From Microthrixaceae bacterium (GTDB taxonomy: Bacteria > Actinomycetota > Acidimicrobiia > Acidimicrobiales > DATDAH01), in contig JACJWK010000008.1 of NCBI GenBank assembly GCA_020637195.1, positions 62,001-126,000 of the forward strand: DNA of 64,000 nucleotides, read 5' to 3'. The notes under the pieces are model-generated. The model saw nothing but the letters and a program-made list of their open reading frames with translations. It did no database searches and was not told the DNA's origin. Position numbers and translations under genes: made by a program. This document shows positions 25,342 to 31,996 of this stretch, piece after piece (position 1 is the first letter of the stretch; the number at the start of each line of letters is the position of its first letter).

Positions 25342-26229
25342 TCAGCCGTCGTCGCGGTGGGGGACCCCGAGCGAGGCGGCGAAGTCCCGGAGCGCCAGCT
25401 CGCCGAGGGGGACGGCGACGCCCACGTCGGCGGCCAGCTCGAGGGCCAGGCTCAGGTCCTTCTCGCCCAGGGTCCGGGTGTGCACGACGATGTCGTAGAA
25501 GTCGTCGCCGGGGTGCAGCTCGTCCACGCTGCCCCGGAACATGATGGCGCCGGGCCCTCCGGTGACCGAGTCGGTGTGGCGCACGATGGCGCCGAGCTGG
25601 GTGAGGTCCACGCCGCAGGCCTCGGCCAGCCGCATGGCCTCCCCGGCCGCCGTGTAGGCGACGAAGTGCATCATGTTGCGGGCGAGCTTGGCCTTCGTCC
25701 CGTTGCCCACCGGCCCCAGGTGCACGACCATCGCGGCCCAGTGCTCGAACACGGGGCGGCAGCGGTCGACGGCCCCGTCGTCGCCGCCGACCATGGTGGC
25801 GAGTGTGCCGTCGGCGGCGCCCATGAAGCCGCCGGAGACCGGGGCGTCGACAACGGCGACGTCGTGCGCTGCGGCCTCGGCGGCGAGCTCGACCGCGGTC
25901 TCGGGGCGGATGGTGGAGTGCAGCGCGATCACCGTCCCGGGTGCGGCGGCCGACAGGAGGCCGTCGGGCCCGGCCACCACCTGGCGGGTCTGGGCGTCGT
26001 CGAGGACCATGACCGAGATCACCCCGCAGGCGGCGGCGACCTCGGCGGGGGTGGCGGCCGCCGACGCGCCCTGGGCGACGAGCGGCGCCATCGCCTCCTC
26101 GCGGAGATCGCACACGACGAGCCCGTCCGGGTGCCCGACGAGGCGACCCGCCATGAGCGAGCCGATCTGGCCCAGGCCGATGAAGCCGACGCCGGTCGGT
26201 GGCCGCGGCCCTGCCTCGGTGGTGGTCAT
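25342..26229 (-). CDS. NAD(P)-dependent 3-hydroxyisobutyrate dehydrogenase-like oxidoreductase
   Basis: 295 residues, beta-hydroxyacid dehydrogenase family. The Rossmann start is GVGFIGLGQIGSLMAGRL, the substrate motif VDAPVSGGFMGA, and the catalytic Lys is in GNGTKAKLARNMM. The family oxidises 3-hydroxy acids such as 3-hydroxyisobutyrate, or reduces tartronate semialdehyde; here the substrate is open. It is the last gene of the tetR-P450-SDR operon, its ATG overlapping the SDR stop by four bases, so its substrate is probably a downstream product of the P450. Confidence 0.87.
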   Translation of the reverse strand: MTTTEAGPRPPTGVGFIGLGQIGSLMAGRLVGHPDGLVVCDLREEAMAPLVAQGASAAATPAEVAAACGVISVMVLDDAQTRQVVAGPDGLLSAAAPGTVIALHSTIRPETAVELAAEAAAHDVAVVDAPVSGGFMGAADGTLATMVGGDDGAVDRCRPVFEHWAAMVVHLGPVGNGTKAKLARNMMHFVAYTAAGEAMRLAEACGVDLTQLGAIVRHTDSVTGGPGAIMFRGSVDELHPGDDFYDIVVHTRTLGEKDLSLALELAADVGVAVPLGELALRDFAASLGVPHRDDG

Positions 26230-27017
26230 GGTGACTCGGCTCCCTTCGCTCGGGGTGGGGCTTCCGGCTCGACCTCGACGAGGGGGAGGTGGACGCCCTT
26301 CGGCGCGGTGGCCACGGTGAGGATCACCGACGCCACGTCCTCGGGGGTGAGGTAGTGCTGGCCGTGGATGAGGCCCCGCTCGACCCACGTGGCGATCGAC
26401 GACGAGACCAGCTCGGGCTCCCAGTCCCCGCCCATGCCGGTGAGGGTCGGGCCGGGTCGCACGGTGGAGACCCGCACGCCGGTGCCCTCGAGCTCCATGC
26501 GCATGACGTGGCCCAGGCGGTCGAGGCCGGCCTTGGCCGTGGCGTAGGCAGCCATGCCGGGGACCGCCACCCGCATGATCGACGAGCTGACCAGCACCAC
26601 GTCGCCCCGGCCGCGCTCGACCATGGCCGGCACGAGCGCGGCGCAGAGGCGCTGGGGGGCCAGGAAGTTGACGGTGACGTCCTGGGCGAACGCGTCGGGG
26701 TCGGTCCCGAGGGTGGTGCCGGGAACGACGTCGCCGGCGTTCGACACGAGGATGTCGATCTCGCCCTGGGCCGCGACGGCCGCGTCGGCGAAGGCGGCGA
26801 CGGACGCCGGGTCGGACAGGTCGAGGTGCAGCGCGATCGCCTGGCCACCGGCGTGGCGGATGGCGGCCGCCTCCTCCGCGCAGCGCTCGACACGCCGGGC
26901 GCCGAGGACGACGGGGTGGCCGGCGGCGCCGAGCAGCCGCGCCGTGGCGGCCCCGATGCCCGACGAGGCACCGGTGACGACCGCGGGACGGCGCTCGGGG
27001 TGGGCCTCGAAGGTCAC
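26226..27017 (-). CDS. Short-chain dehydrogenase/reductase
   Basis: 263 residues, classical SDR. Cofactor motif VTGASSGIGAATARLLG, structural NAG in LVSNAGDVV, catalytic Ser in VLVSSSIMRV and the YATAK motif (Tyr-x3-Lys). The segment ARRVERCAEE after the second strand suggests NADP preference. The GTG at 27017 is 7 bases after the P450 stop. Probably oxidises an alcohol made by the neighbouring P450. Confidence 0.9.
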   Translation of the reverse strand: MTFEAHPERRPAVVTGASSGIGAATARLLGAAGHPVVLGARRVERCAEEAAAIRHAGGQAIALHLDLSDPASVAAFADAAVAAQGEIDILVSNAGDVVPGTTLGTDPDAFAQDVTVNFLAPQRLCAALVPAMVERGRGDVVLVSSSIMRVAVPGMAAYATAKAGLDRLGHVMRMELEGTGVRVSTVRPGPTLTGMGGDWEPELVSSSIATWVERGLIHGQHYLTPEDVASVILTVATAPKGVHLPLVEVEPEAPPRAKGAESP

Positions 27018-27024
27018 GACGAGG

Positions 27025-28239
27025 TCACCGGCGCACCGTCACGGGCAGCGCGGCGAAGCCGCGCACGTTGACCGAATGCACCCGCCGGATGCCGGTGGGG
27101 TCGAGGTCGTAGCCCCGGCAGCCGGCGACGAGCGCCTCGAGGGCGATGGCGGCCTCGAGCCGGGCGAGCGACGCACCCATGCAGTAGTGGCGGCCCACGC
27201 CGAAGCTGAGCTTGTCGGCATCGATCGCCATCGTGGCGTCCCGGTCGAGCAGGTAACGGTCGGGCTCGGGGAACACGTCGCCGTCGCGGTTCGCCGCCCC
27301 GATCAGCAGGAGCACGCGGTCACCCTCGGGGATCGCGCCGTGGGGTGTGTCGATCCGCACGGCGGCCCGGCGAGCCACCATCTGCGACGAGTTGTCGTAG
27401 CGCAGGGTCTCCTCGATCCAGCCCTTCACGAGCGACGGGTCGGCCCACACCCGCTCGGCCGTACCCGGGTTCCGCCAGGCCCAGTAGAGCGCGTTGCCGA
27501 GCAGCTTCGTGGTCGTCTCGTTACCGGCGACGACGAGCAGGAAGAGGAAGGCGATGACCTCGTCGGTGGTGAGGCGCTCGCCGTCGATCTCCGCCTGCAC
27601 CAGCGCGGAGGTCAGGTCGTCGGTGGGTGCGGCGAGGCGCTGGGCGACCATGTCGGCGTAGTAGGCGTGCAGGGCGATGGCGGCCTCGATGCCGGTGGGC
27701 GGGACGTCGAAGACGCCCTGCTCCCGGTGCACGAGCAGGTCGGCCAGACGGCGGACCTCGGCCCGGTCGGCGGGCGGCACCCCGATCAGCTCGCTGATCA
27801 CGTCCATCGGGAGCTTGCCGGCCACGTCGGCGATCAGGTCGAACTCGCCCCGCTCGAGCGCAGGGTCGAGGTACTCGTGGGTGAGCGCGGTGATCCGAGG
27901 CGCCAGGTCGAGCACCCGGCGGGGGGTGAAGCCCCGCGACACCAGCGCCCGCATCCGGGTGTGACGTGGGGGGTCGAGGGCGAGGAAGGACATCACCTTG
28001 TGGGCGTCCGGGCCCCACGCCAGCTCGTCGAGGGTGACGCCGTACGCGCTCGAGAACCGGACGGTGTCCCGGAAGGCGTCGTGGACGTCGGCGTAGCGCG
28101 ACAGCGCCCAGAACCCGAGCTCGTCGTTGCGGTAGAGGGGCGCCTCGGCCCGCAGGCGGGCGTAGGTGGGGAAGGGGTCGTCGTGGATCGCGTAGTCGTA
28201 CGGGCTGTAGGCGACGGGCGGCGGCGCGAGGTCGGTCAC
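27025..28239 (-). CDS. Cytochrome P450
   Basis: 404 residues, soluble bacterial type. I-helix oxygen-binding motif VAGNETTTKLLG, K-helix ExxR in EETLRYDNSSQ, and heme loop FGVGRHYCMGASLARLE with the cysteine ligand. The N-terminus (YSPYDYAIHDDPFPTYARLR) resembles CYPs acting on steroids or terpenoids in mycobacteria and rhodococci, but I cannot name a family. No ferredoxin or reductase gene is adjacent, so electrons must come from elsewhere. Start overlaps the TetR gene stop by four bases. Confidence 0.93.
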   Translation of the reverse strand: MTDLAPPPVAYSPYDYAIHDDPFPTYARLRAEAPLYRNDELGFWALSRYADVHDAFRDTVRFSSAYGVTLDELAWGPDAHKVMSFLALDPPRHTRMRALVSRGFTPRRVLDLAPRITALTHEYLDPALERGEFDLIADVAGKLPMDVISELIGVPPADRAEVRRLADLLVHREQGVFDVPPTGIEAAIALHAYYADMVAQRLAAPTDDLTSALVQAEIDGERLTTDEVIAFLFLLVVAGNETTTKLLGNALYWAWRNPGTAERVWADPSLVKGWIEETLRYDNSSQMVARRAAVRIDTPHGAIPEGDRVLLLIGAANRDGDVFPEPDRYLLDRDATMAIDADKLSFGVGRHYCMGASLARLEAAIALEALVAGCRGYDLDPTGIRRVHSVNVRGFAALPVTVRR

Positions 28240-28823
28240 GGCGCCGTGCCCAGGACGCGCCGGGTGGCGTCGGCCACGACGCCGGGCAGGTCGTCGTAGG
28301 CGAGGTGGCCCATGCCCGCCTGGAGCATGGCCCCCGAGAAGGTCAGCCCGAGCACCATCACCGCCCCGTCGTCGCCGTCGGGCCCGAGGGCCGCGACGAG
28401 GCGGTCCCGGGTGACGGCGCCGATGCGGTCGCGCACCCGCTTCACCTCGGGGTCGGACCCGAGCATGGCGGTGGTGACCGCGGCGGCGACGGTGGGATCG
28501 TCGACGAGCAGCGTCGCGATGGGGAACAGCGCCGCGGCCGCCCGCTCCGCGGGGGAGCCGTCGGCGGGCTCGACCGCCGGGACGCCGACGAGGCGCCGCC
28601 AGAACACCTCGGCCACGAGGTGGTCCTTCGACGCGAAGTACGTGTAGGCGGTGGCCGGCGCCACGCCGGCGGCGGCGGCGACGTTGCGCACGGTCAGCCC
28701 GTCGTAGCCCGCCTCGCGCAGCACCTCGCCGGCGGTGTCGACGAGGCGGGCGACCGTCCCGGCCTGGCGCGCCGTGAGCGTCGTCGCCGTCGCCACCTCT
28801 ACGGTCGGCCCGGGCCTGGACAT
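28236..28823 (-). CDS. TetR/AcrR-family transcriptional regulator
   Basis: 195 residues. N-terminal DNA-binding domain (residues 15-65) with the TetR pattern AGYDGLTVRNVAAAAGVAPATAYTYFASKDHLVAEV; the C-terminal ligand domain is helical and generic. First gene of the operon tetR-P450-SDR-dehydrogenase. The ATG at 28823 lies inside a CTGGACA/TGTCCAG palindrome and just after a TAGATT -10 box, so the gene is probably autoregulated and controls the operon. The ligand may be the P450 substrate. Confidence 0.9.
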   Translation of the reverse strand: MSRPGPTVEVATATTLTARQAGTVARLVDTAGEVLREAGYDGLTVRNVAAAAGVAPATAYTYFASKDHLVAEVFWRRLVGVPAVEPADGSPAERAAAALFPIATLLVDDPTVAAAVTTAMLGSDPEVKRVRDRIGAVTRDRLVAALGPDGDDGAVMVLGLTFSGAMLQAGMGHLAYDDLPGVVADATRRVLGTAP

Positions 28824-28831
28824 GTGTCCAG
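28816..28831. promoter_or_regulatory. Palindromic operator overlapping the tetR start codon
   Basis: CTGGACA, a 2-base spacer, then TGTCCAG: a perfect 7-bp inverted repeat. It starts directly after the -10 hexamer TAGATT (28837-28832 on the minus strand) and covers the start codon, a position where a bound repressor would block initiation. Confidence 0.55.
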
Positions 28832-28837
28832 AATCTA
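28832..28837 (-). promoter_or_regulatory. -10 element TAGATT of the tetR-P450 operon
   Basis: On the minus strand TAGATT is followed by 8 bases and the ATG at 28823; the palindrome fills the gap. Confidence 0.45.
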
Positions 28838-28852
28838 GCACGGCGGCGGCCC

Positions 28853-29097
28853 GGACCGGGCCGGGGTGAGGTGCCGGAGCGGAGCGGAGGCGCGGCGCCG
28901 ACGAACCGGATGCCGAAGGCGCCCGACGAAGGAGGGCCAATCAGACAGGCGCGGCGCCGACGAACCGGATGCCGAAGGCGCCCCGGCGAGTCGAGCCGAG
29001 CGCGGGACCGGGCCGGGGTGAGGTGCCGGAGCGGAGCGGAGGCGCGGCGCCGACGAACCGGATGCCGAAGGCGCCCGACGAAGGAGGGCTAATCAGA
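28853..29097. repeat. 93-bp direct repeat with a partial third copy
   Basis: Copy A (28853-28945) and copy C (29005-29097) are 152 bases apart and differ at one position (28938/29090). A 36-base part of the same unit recurs between them (28948-28983). Copy C covers the last codons of the inositol-phosphate synthase gene, so the unit contains that gene's 3' end; in copy A the matching stop is mutated from CTA to CCA (minus-strand TAG to TGG). The stretch between the tetR start and the synthase stop holds no other gene that I can support. Confidence 0.8.
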
Positions 29098-30420
29098 GAG
29101 GTAGTAGTCCATGCCCAGGTGGGTGATGGGGTCCTCGCCCTGGAGCCAGCGCAGGGTGTTCTTGAGCTTGGTGAGCTGGATGAACAGGTCGTGCTCGGGG
29201 TAGAGGCCGGGCGCCACCTGGGGCGACTTGAAGTAGAAGCTCAGCCACTCCTGGATGCCGCCGAGGCCGGCCCGCTGGGCCAGGTCGAGGAAGAGGCAGA
29301 GGTCGAGGGCGAGGGGGGCGGCGAGGATGGAGTCCCGGCAGAGGAAGTCGACCTTGAGCTGCATCGGGTAGCCGAGCCAGCCGAACAGGTCGATGTTGTC
29401 CCAGCCCTCCTTGTTGTCGCCGCGGGGCGGGTAGTAGTTGATCCGCACCTTGTGGTACACGTCGCCGTAGAGGGCGGGGAAGCGGTCGGGCTCGAGCACG
29501 TCCTCGAGGACGCCGAGCTTGGACTGCTCCTTGGTCTTGAAGTTCTCGGGGTCGTCGAGCACCTCGCCGTCCCGGTTGCCGAGGATGTTGGTGGAGTACC
29601 AGCCGTTGAGGCCGAGCATGCGGGCCTTGAGCATGGGGCCGAGCACGGTCTTGATCATGGTCTGGCCGGTCTTGAAGTCCTTGCCGCAGATGGGGACGCC
29701 CTGCTGGTCCGCGTAGGTGCGCAGGACCGGGGTGTCGACGGCGAGGTTGGGGGCGCCGTTGGCGAAGGGGATGCCCTCCTGGAGGGCGGCGTAGGCGTAG
29801 AGCATCGACGGGGCGATCGCGGGGTCGTTGGCGTCGATGGCGGCCTCGAAGGCGTCGAGGTCGGCGTGGGCGGGGCCGGGCTCGATGTACACCTCGGTGG
29901 ACGCGCACCAGATCATGACGACGCGGTCGCACAGGTTCTCGTCGCGGAAGGTGGCGATGTCGGCCCGGATCTGGTCGAGCATGGCCCGCTTGTCGACCGA
30001 CGCCATCACGTTGGTGCCCTCGAGTCGCTTCACGTACGCGGGGTCGAACGCCGCGGGCATCGGCTGGATGGCGCGGAGGGCGTCGGCGATGCCCTCGAGG
30101 TGGCGGGCCTGGTCGAGCACGCCGGCCCGGCTGGCCGCGGTGTAGGCGTCGTCGGGGTACGGGTCCCAGGCGCCGAACACGATCTGGTCGAGGTCGGCGA
30201 GGGGCACGAAGTCGCGGATGCGGGGGACGTTGTCGTCGGTGCGCTTGCCGAGGCGGATGGTGCCCATCTCGGCCAGCGAGCCGACGAGCTCGCCCTCTCC
30301 GCGCTTGGCCAGCTCGACGCCGGCGATGAGGGTGGTGGTGACCGCGCCGAGGCCGACGCAGAGGATGCCGAGGCGGCCGTCGGCGGGGGCGACGGTGGGG
30401 GAGGGGGGAGGGGAGGCCAT
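29089..30420 (-). CDS. ino1: Inositol-3-phosphate synthase
   Basis: 443 residues. Converts glucose 6-phosphate to 1L-myo-inositol 1-phosphate with NAD, the first step towards phosphatidylinositol and mycothiol in actinobacteria. Visible signatures: GILCVGLGAVTTTLIAG (NAD-binding), FGAWDPYPDDAY, CGKDFKTGQTM, NGWYSTNILGNRDGEVL and the substrate-binding KVRINYYPPRGDNKEGWDN. The ATG at 30420 has a TAGGGT -10 box 6 bases upstream. Divergent from a LysR regulator 71 bases away, the classic arrangement for local control. Its 3' end lies in a repeated sequence. Confidence 0.93.
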   Translation of the reverse strand: MASPPPSPTVAPADGRLGILCVGLGAVTTTLIAGVELAKRGEGELVGSLAEMGTIRLGKRTDDNVPRIRDFVPLADLDQIVFGAWDPYPDDAYTAASRAGVLDQARHLEGIADALRAIQPMPAAFDPAYVKRLEGTNVMASVDKRAMLDQIRADIATFRDENLCDRVVMIWCASTEVYIEPGPAHADLDAFEAAIDANDPAIAPSMLYAYAALQEGIPFANGAPNLAVDTPVLRTYADQQGVPICGKDFKTGQTMIKTVLGPMLKARMLGLNGWYSTNILGNRDGEVLDDPENFKTKEQSKLGVLEDVLEPDRFPALYGDVYHKVRINYYPPRGDNKEGWDNIDLFGWLGYPMQLKVDFLCRDSILAAPLALDLCLFLDLAQRAGLGGIQEWLSFYFKSPQVAPGLYPEHDLFIQLTKLKNTLRWLQGEDPITHLGMDYYLSD

Positions 30421-30426
30421 GGCGAG

Positions 30427-30432
30427 ACCCTA
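30427..30432 (-). promoter_or_regulatory. -10 element TAGGGT of the inositol-phosphate synthase gene (leaderless type)
   Basis: On the minus strand TAGGGT is followed by 6 bases and the ATG at 30420. The 45 bases between it and the opposing lysR -10 box hold the interrupted inverted sequence CGATCAC/GTGACG, a possible LysR site. Confidence 0.5.
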
Positions 30433-30477
30433 AGCGATTTCGAACGATCACGGGTGACGATGAAGGGATACCGAAGT

Positions 30478-30483
30478 TAGGAT
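30478..30483 (+). promoter_or_regulatory. -10 element TAGGAT of the lysR gene
   Basis: TAGGAT ends 8 bases before the GTG at 30492. A TGACGA hexamer 17 bases upstream (30455-30460) is a fair -35. Confidence 0.5.
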
Positions 30484-30491
30484 CGTCGCCC

Positions 30492-31394
30492 GTGAACGAT
30501 GACCGCCCGGTGCTGCCCAACGTCACCGTCCAGCAGCTCGACTACCTGGTGGCGGCGGCCCGTTCGGCGACCTTCGCGGAGGCGGCCGCCGCCCTCGGGG
30601 TGTCGGCGTCGGCGCTGTCCCAGGGGCTGGCGGAGCTCGAGCGCCGGGTGGGGGTCGAGCTGTTCGAGGCCGACGGCCGGCGGCGGGCGCTGCGCCCGCA
30701 GGCCGAGGAGGTGCTGCGCTACGCCGAGCGGGTGCTGGGCCAGACCGCCGACCTGGCCCGCTGGGCCCGCACCGTGCGCGAGGGGCGGGCCGGACCGCTG
30801 CGGGTCGGGCTCATCGACGTCGCGGCGGTCGAGCACCACCCGGCGGTGCTGCGCGCCTTCCGGCGCTCGCGGCCCAACGTCGACCTGCACCTCACCGTCG
30901 CGCCGTCGGGCGAGCTGCTCGGCCGGCTGGGGCGCGGCTCGCTCGACGTCGCGGTGTGCGTCGAGCCCACGCAGGCGGGGTTCACCTCGGTCGCGCTGCT
31001 GGACGAGCCGCTCGGGGTCTACGCGCCCGAGGACGTCGCCGTCGGGAGCGCCGACGGCTGGGGGCCCTGGGTCTCGTTCCCGCCCGGCTCCCAGACCCGG
31101 GCCCTCGTCGCCGCCGCCCTCCGCGACCGGGGGGCGCCGTTCGAGGTGGTGGCCGAGTCCCACCAGCCCGAGGTCCTGTGCGAGATGGTCCGTCTGGGCG
31201 TCGGCTGGACGGTGCTGCCGGTGGTGCAGGCCGAGCACGGTCCCGCCCCCCTGCGCCGGGCGGTCCCCGACGTCCTCGTGCACCGCCGCCTGGCCGCGGT
31301 GCGCCGCGCCGACGGCCCGCCCGACCCGGCGGTCGACGCCCTCGTCGAGGCGCTGCTCGCCCACCATCGGGCACGGCCGTCGGGCGCCCCGTAG
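30492..31394 (+). CDS. LysR-family transcriptional regulator
   Basis: 300 residues. N-terminal winged helix-turn-helix (LDYLVAAARSATFAEAAAAL, ASALSQGLAELERRVGVELF) and a periplasmic-binding-like effector domain (PLRVGLIDVAAVEHHPAVLRAF onwards). Divergent from ino1, so it may regulate it and itself; this is inference from position. The effector is unknown. The C-terminal domain is complete. The gene ends 10 bases before the start of a DinB-like gene. Confidence 0.88.
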   Translation: MNDDRPVLPNVTVQQLDYLVAAARSATFAEAAAALGVSASALSQGLAELERRVGVELFEADGRRRALRPQAEEVLRYAERVLGQTADLARWARTVREGRAGPLRVGLIDVAAVEHHPAVLRAFRRSRPNVDLHLTVAPSGELLGRLGRGSLDVAVCVEPTQAGFTSVALLDEPLGVYAPEDVAVGSADGWGPWVSFPPGSQTRALVAAALRDRGAPFEVVAESHQPEVLCEMVRLGVGWTVLPVVQAEHGPAPLRRAVPDVLVHRRLAAVRRADGPPDPAVDALVEALLAHHRARPSGAP

Positions 31395-31397
31395 CCT
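31392..31397 (+). promoter_or_regulatory. -10 element TAGCCT of the DinB-like gene (leaderless type)
   Basis: TAGCCT overlaps the lysR stop codon region and ends 7 bases before the GTG at 31405. Confidence 0.45.
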
Positions 31398-31404
31398 GGC
31401 GGCC

Positions 31405-31938
31405 GTGCCCGACGACCGGAACTGGTTCGCGACGGTGCAGGAACCCTGCCGCGAATGCGGCTACGACGCCGGTTCGGTGCCCCGGGACGCCCTGGCCGAC
31501 GCCGTGCGCGCGCTCGGCGACGAGTGGCGATCCGGCTTCGCGGTCAGCGCCCCGAGCATCACCGAGCGGCCGAGCCGCACCACCTGGTCGGCGCTCGAGT
31601 ACGCCTGTCACACCCGCGACGTCCTGTCCGTGTTCGCCAACCGCGTGAGCCTCACCCTCGTCGAGGACGAGCCCGAGCTGGGGTGGTGGGACCACGAGGC
31701 CGCCGCCCTCGACGAGGGCTACAACGAGCAGGACCCGGCCGCGGTGCTGGCGGACCTCGACCTGAACGCCGACCGGCTGGCCCGGGTGCTCGCCACGGTC
31801 CCCGACGAGGGCTGGGAGCGCGCGGGCACGCGACGCGGCGCCGAGCGCTTCACGGTGGCCGACATGGCCCGCTTCTGCCTCCACGAGGCCCACCACCACC
31901 TGCGCGACGCCCGCCGGGCGGCCGCCCCCGCGAACTGA
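31405..31938 (+). CDS. DinB-superfamily metal-binding protein
   Basis: 177 residues, four-helix-bundle DinB/YfiT type. Likely metal histidines are in LEYACHTRDVLSVF (helix 2) and CLHEAHHHLRDARR (last helix), which is the expected spacing. In actinobacteria the superfamily includes mycothiol-dependent maleylpyruvate isomerases and detoxifying thiol transferases; with ino1 (mycothiol precursor supply) close by, a mycothiol-linked role is plausible but unproven. An N-terminal extension with CRECGYD precedes the bundle. Confidence 0.8.
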   Translation: MPDDRNWFATVQEPCRECGYDAGSVPRDALADAVRALGDEWRSGFAVSAPSITERPSRTTWSALEYACHTRDVLSVFANRVSLTLVEDEPELGWWDHEAAALDEGYNEQDPAAVLADLDLNADRLARVLATVPDEGWERAGTRRGAERFTVADMARFCLHEAHHHLRDARRAAAPAN

Positions 31939-31996
31939 GCGGCGGCGCCCCCCCCGATTGACACCGGGAACCGGCTCTCGACCCTCCGATGAACGG

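Noticed and set aside
28969..30480. Long open frame opposite the inositol-phosphate synthase gene
   Set aside because: Composition is Gly/Val/Glu-rich with no motif; the reverse strand holds a complete enzyme.
31958..31996. Upstream TTG start for the large RCC1 protein
   Set aside because: TTG is rare, and the ATG at 31997 or 32006 gives a more normal export signal; left as an alternative only.
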